A stretch of DNA of 64,000 nucleotides from Flavobacteriales bacterium (GTDB taxonomy: Bacteria > Bacteroidota > Bacteroidia > Flavobacteriales > Flavobacteriaceae), in contig JAGXRF010000082.1 in NCBI GenBank assembly GCA_018335925.1, positions 1 through 64,000 on the forward strand, in the 5' to 3' direction. The stretch's first letter is position 1, and each line of letters begins with the position of its first letter. The notes beneath the pieces were generated by a model. The model searched no databases. It was not told the DNA's origin and saw only the letters and a program-made list of their open reading frames with translations. Below, piece after piece: positions 60,893 through 64,000 of the stretch. The position numbers and the translations under genes are program-made.

Positions 60893-61243
60893 CTAATTTC
60901 GAACTTTTGCAGGGAGACTTTTCCAAACCAAATCATACGACAATTGTATCCATTCAAAAATTTGACGATCAGTTGCATCTTGGTTTAAATAAACGGTATT
61001 CCAATGACTTTTATGCATGTGGTATCCGGGTTGCACTGCATCAAAATTGGCCCGCAATTCTTCTATTTCTTCTGATGGATATTTGATATTCACACTTGGT
61101 TTTCCGACCTCCCAATCGTGTAAAGTAGTCAAACAAAACATTTTTCCGTGTACTTTAAACACCAAGGTATCTTGATCGAAAGGAAAATGCTCCGTTACAA
61201 AAGGTTTGGAAAGACAATATTGGTAAAGTTCTTCTAAATGCAT
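60893..61243 (-). CDS. MmcQ/YjbR-family protein
   Basis: A 116-residue protein of the YjbR/MmcQ fold (cyclophilin-like wing). Typical stretches are LSKPFVTEHFPFDQDTLVFKV, given as VTEHFPFDQDTLVFKV, then VNIKYPSEEIEELRANF and YHMHKSHWNTVYLN. Some members bind DNA, but the general role is unknown. It follows ruvC by one base on the same strand and is likely co-transcribed. Confidence 0.9.
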   Translation of the reverse strand: MHLEELYQYCLSKPFVTEHFPFDQDTLVFKVHGKMFCLTTLHDWEVGKPSVNIKYPSEEIEELRANFDAVQPGYHMHKSHWNTVYLNQDATDRQIFEWIQLSYDLVWKSLPAKVRN

Positions 61244-61244
61244 G

Positions 61245-61799
61245 CTATTTGTTTACACGGTTTTCATTTTGCTTGATAAATGCTTCCCAACCGGTATATT
61301 TTTTTCCGAGTTCGGTTTTTCCGGAATTAAAAAAATGACACACTGCTGCGGCCAAACCATCGGTAGAGTCTAAATTTTTTGGCAGTTCTTTTAAGCCTAA
61401 TAATTGTTGCAACATTTTTGCCACTTGCTCTTTGCTTGCATTTCCGTTACCGGTAATGGCCATTTTTATTTTTTTTGGTTCGTATTCGGTAATTGGAATT
61501 TGTCTGGATAATCCGGCTGCCATAGCCACTCCCTGAGCTCTTCCTAACTTAAGCATCGATTGTACGTTTTTTCCAAAAAAAGGAGCTTCGATGGCAATTT
61601 CATCCGGATGGTAGGTATCGATTAATTCTATCGTACGTTCAAAAATGATTTTTAATTTTAAGTAATGATCATCGTATTTGTGCAACAACAATTCGTTGAG
61701 TTGCAAAAATTCCATTTTTTTATTCCATACTTTAATCAATCCAAAACCCATGATGGTAGTTCCCGGATCAATTCCTAAAATGACTTTTTCGTTGGACAT
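61245..61799 (-). CDS. ruvC: Holliday junction endonuclease RuvC
   Basis: Resolves Holliday junctions by paired nicks, together with RuvAB. The 184-residue protein is of standard length when started at ATG 61799 (MSNEKVIL); the longer frame does not open with the family N-terminus. Catalytic acidic residues are the Asp in GIDPGTTIMGFG, the Glu in AIEAPFFGKN and the Asp pair near DSTDGLAAAVCHF. Lys-rich KKIKMAITGNGNASKEQV is the DNA-contact region. Confidence 0.96.
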   Translation of the reverse strand: MSNEKVILGIDPGTTIMGFGLIKVWNKKMEFLQLNELLLHKYDDHYLKLKIIFERTIELIDTYHPDEIAIEAPFFGKNVQSMLKLGRAQGVAMAAGLSRQIPITEYEPKKIKMAITGNGNASKEQVAKMLQQLLGLKELPKNLDSTDGLAAAVCHFFNSGKTELGKKYTGWEAFIKQNENRVNK

Positions 61800-61837
61800 T
61801 GGTACTAAATTGGGACAAATAATCCCTTTTGAATAAT

Positions 61838-61845
61838 TACTTTTG
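61838..61845 (+). promoter_or_regulatory. Candidate promoter (-7 box) of the flippase-like gene
   Basis: TACTTTTG, an exact TAnnTTTG match, ends 27 bases before the ATG at 61873 and is divergent from ruvC. Confidence 0.45.
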
Positions 61846-61872
61846 AAGAAATTTTGAACCTTTTGCAAGGCT

Positions 61873-62799
61873 ATGAACTTTTCTTCTTACAAATCTAAAG
61901 AAATTTGGGGCACTATTTTAAAAATATTGATTATTGCTTTGGCAATAACTGTACTAGTAAGTAGCTTTAAAGACAAAACAGCTGGAGATTGGAAAAGTTT
62001 TGTAGAAAAAGTAAACAATCATTTTTCATATAAAATCTTGTTGGGTTTACTTGTTTTGGCATTTTTTAATCGGTTTTTAGAAATTTTAAAATGGAAAATA
62101 CTGGCAAATCATATACAAGCAACCAATTTGTGGCAAGCAACCAAACAGGTAATGAGTGCGATTGCATTTGCAGTAATTACCCCAAATGGTATTGGAGAAT
62201 ATGCAGCCAAAACTATTTTTTTTAAAAAAATATTCGCTAAAAAGGTGGTGTTTTACAACTTTGTGTGCAATGGTATGCAAATGATTTGCACAATATTATT
62301 TGGAATTGTAGGATTGTGGATGTTGCATTTTAAAATGGTGGTTGGAATTATTTTAATGGTAATTGTACTTTTTTTATTGGTATATGTTTTGATTAAAAAT
62401 TTTAAAGTTAAAGGTTATACTTTAGCAAGTTTGGTGCAAAAATGGAAACAAGTCCCAAGCAACATGCAACAAAAAGTATTTGGTTTATCTGTAGGTAGAT
62501 ATGTGTGTTTTTCTCACCAATATGTCATGATTTTTTACGTTTTAGGATCAACCACTGTTTACCCGGAATTGATGGCAGCCATTGCAGCGATGTATTTTAT
62601 ATCGAGTAGTTTGCCAAGTTTTCAGTTTTTAGATTTTTTAGTAAAAGGAAGTGTGGGAATTTTTATTTTCGGTAAAATTCAAATTCCAGAAAGTGAAGTG
62701 CTTTTTGCCAGTTTGATTATTTGGTTGTACAATGTGGTATTACCTATTTCAGTAGGATTAATCGGGATTGTAGGTTTAAAAATCCCTTCCAGATCATGA
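61873..62799 (+). CDS. Lysylphosphatidylglycerol synthase/flippase-like membrane protein
   Basis: A 308-residue protein with about seven to eight transmembrane segments, matching the membrane part of the LPG synthase/UPF0104 family (FFNRFLEILKWKIL, ITPNGIGEYAAKTI, SSLPSFQFLDFLVKGSVG). Many such proteins lack the aminoacyl-transfer domain, as here, and act as lipid or glycan flippases or helpers. It overlaps the glycosyltransferase start (ATGA), so a role in building a surface lipid or glycan with that enzyme is likely. Confidence 0.85.
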   Translation: MNFSSYKSKEIWGTILKILIIALAITVLVSSFKDKTAGDWKSFVEKVNNHFSYKILLGLLVLAFFNRFLEILKWKILANHIQATNLWQATKQVMSAIAFAVITPNGIGEYAAKTIFFKKIFAKKVVFYNFVCNGMQMICTILFGIVGLWMLHFKMVVGIILMVIVLFLLVYVLIKNFKVKGYTLASLVQKWKQVPSNMQQKVFGLSVGRYVCFSHQYVMIFYVLGSTTVYPELMAAIAAMYFISSSLPSFQFLDFLVKGSVGIFIFGKIQIPESEVLFASLIIWLYNVVLPISVGLIGIVGLKIPSRS

Positions 62800-63884
62800 T
62801 GTGGGTGGTTTTATTCCTTGTTTGGTACTTGCCATTAGTGGTATTTTGGATGGTACCATTATACCAAAAACGAAATAAAGCTTCCCAATATGTTTCTCCA
62901 AAAAACAGCTTTTCTGTAATTATTGTGCACAGAAAAGAAGAGAATTTACCTCAATTATTGGCAAATTTAGAAGCTATTAATTATCCTCGAGATTTATGGG
63001 AAGTCATTTTAATAGAAGATGGAAATCAGGTTACTCCTTACCTCCCTCTAATCTCAGTAAACCATCATTACATTTCTGCGGAACTGACCTCTGCTTCTCC
63101 TAAAAAAGAAGCTATTACCAAAGGAGTACAACTTGCTAAAAACGATTGGATCCTAACCACGGATGCTGATGTAGTACTGCAAAACAGTTGGTTACAAACT
63201 TTTGACCATCATTTACAACAATTTTCAAATAGCATTTTAGTAGCTGGTCCTGTGTTAATTGTTGCCAAAAATAACTTTTGGAACCAGTACCAACAATGGG
63301 ATTTTATTAGTTTGCAAAGCATGACTATGGCTGGATTTTATTGGAACAAACCACTCATGTGCAACGGGGCAAATTTGTGTTTTTCTAAAAGTTTTTTTCT
63401 TGAACATCACGGCTACCAAGGAAGTGAACATTTGGCTAGTGGTGACGATGTATTTTTACTGTTCAAAGCTTTGGAAAAACACCCAAAACAAACTCATTTT
63501 TTGTCAGACTCCAATGCTTTGGTACAAACTTTTGCGGTAAAAAATTGGAAAAAAATCTTACCACAAAGGACTAGGTGGGCAAGTAAAACCAAATTATACC
63601 AAAATTGGTTTCCGAAGGCAGTAGGATGGCATTTGGTAGCTACCCAAATAATGTTTTGGGTGGCTCTTTTTCAGTTTTTAGGTACTTATCAATTCCAATG
63701 GCTTGGAATTTTAATCTTAAAATTTGTTATAGATGGATGGTTACAACACAAAAGTGCTCAGTTTTGGAAACAATCTCCTAATAACTTTTTCCTAAGCTGG
63801 TATTGTTACCCGTTAATTACTTTAAGCGTTTTTGTATTGGCTGCTCGTGGGAAGTATACTTGGAAAGGGAGAAAATACCCGTAA
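62796..63884 (+). CDS. Family 2 glycosyltransferase, membrane-bound
   Basis: A 362-residue GT-A enzyme with an N-terminal helix (WVVLFLVWYLPLVVFWM) and two or three C-terminal helices. The catalytic domain shows FSVIIVHRKEENL, the metal-binding DxD in WILTTDADVVLQN, the acidic ASGDDVFLL, and QRTRWASK (a QxxRW motif as in processive and polymer-type GT2 enzymes). The first of two adjacent ATGs, at the flippase stop, is used. Sugar donor and acceptor are unknown. The 116 bases after it to the window end hold no recognisable feature. Confidence 0.9.
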   Translation: MMWVVLFLVWYLPLVVFWMVPLYQKRNKASQYVSPKNSFSVIIVHRKEENLPQLLANLEAINYPRDLWEVILIEDGNQVTPYLPLISVNHHYISAELTSASPKKEAITKGVQLAKNDWILTTDADVVLQNSWLQTFDHHLQQFSNSILVAGPVLIVAKNNFWNQYQQWDFISLQSMTMAGFYWNKPLMCNGANLCFSKSFFLEHHGYQGSEHLASGDDVFLLFKALEKHPKQTHFLSDSNALVQTFAVKNWKKILPQRTRWASKTKLYQNWFPKAVGWHLVATQIMFWVALFQFLGTYQFQWLGILILKFVIDGWLQHKSAQFWKQSPNNFFLSWYCYPLITLSVFVLAARGKYTWKGRKYP

Positions 63885-64000
63885 ATGCCAATCACGGCTT
63901 GTAACTCTTTAAGTAATCCTATCAAGTTTAAACTCAAATTAAGATATTGTATAATTTTCCTAACGGTCGACAAAAATCTTCGATTTTGTAGAAATTAATC

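Noticed and set aside
63885..64000. Possible gene start or tRNA at the right edge
   Set aside because: No start with a sensible frame, no cloverleaf and no clear promoter are seen in the last 116 bases.

Overview
The window is AT-rich chromosomal DNA from a member of the Flavobacteriaceae (phylum Bacteroidota). The evidence is two type IX secretion (T9SS) cargo or component proteins with type A and type B sorting domains, a PorZ gene beside recO, SPII lipoproteins with short lipoboxes, a TonB-dependent receptor with an N-terminal carboxypeptidase-regulatory-like domain, and many upstream regions with the Bacteroidota -7 element TAnnTTTG. I cannot assign a genus. No tRNA, rRNA, CRISPR array, insertion sequence or prophage was recognised. 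Coding density is high, and the only gene-free stretch over 300 bases (20790-21243) holds a broken gene.

Layout. 1-3874: edge of an unknown gene, uvrC, a group II PLP decarboxylase and 5-formyltetrahydrofolate cyclo-ligase. 3883-5595: a HipBST-type three-gene toxin-antitoxin module (hipB, hipS, hipT) behind four operator-like sites spaced exactly 41 bp apart. 5641-14837: lspA, an LVIVD-repeat lipoprotein, a DksA/TraR-like protein, ileS, recO and porZ. 14982-19803: glutamate dehydrogenase, an outer-membrane-type protein, a small membrane protein, a cystathionine gamma-synthase/lyase and a DUF3298 lipoprotein.

19800-34935 is a heme biosynthesis region. On the minus strand lie hemA, hemC, a KtrAB/TrkAH potassium system, hemD, hemE, hemF, a decayed four-helix-bundle gene and hemB. 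Divergent on the plus strand lie an AraC regulator, hemH, a MATE exporter, hemJ, a histidine kinase and an enoyl-CoA hydratase. Together these encode nearly the whole route from glutamyl-tRNA to heme; the glutamate-1-semialdehyde aminomutase and a coproporphyrinogen III dehydrogenase (HemN) were not seen here. HemW lies further right.

34937-43084: an HD hydrolase and acyltransferase pair, an arsenic operon (arsR, DUF6428, methyltransferase, arsC-like phosphatase, acr3), a YceI-porin-YceI group and a TSUP permease. 43152-53573: a T9SS type B repeat protein, an M3 peptidase, a cyclase-family hydrolase with hemW, recA, and a lipoprotein/ECF sigma factor/beta-barrel operon. 53674-64000: acyltransferase, trpS, a divergent ZIP transporter and TonB receptor sharing a dyad, an SQR-like flavoprotein, a PH-domain protein, a YjbR-family protein, ruvC, and a flippase-like membrane protein with a family 2 glycosyltransferase.

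Most genes are conserved housekeeping. The most unusual signals are regulatory: the phased operator array before hipBST, a shared TACGA-W-TCGTA palindrome before recA and before the M3 peptidase, TGAC-N4-GTCA dyads before two envelope/redox loci, and a dyad between the ZIP and TonB-receptor genes.
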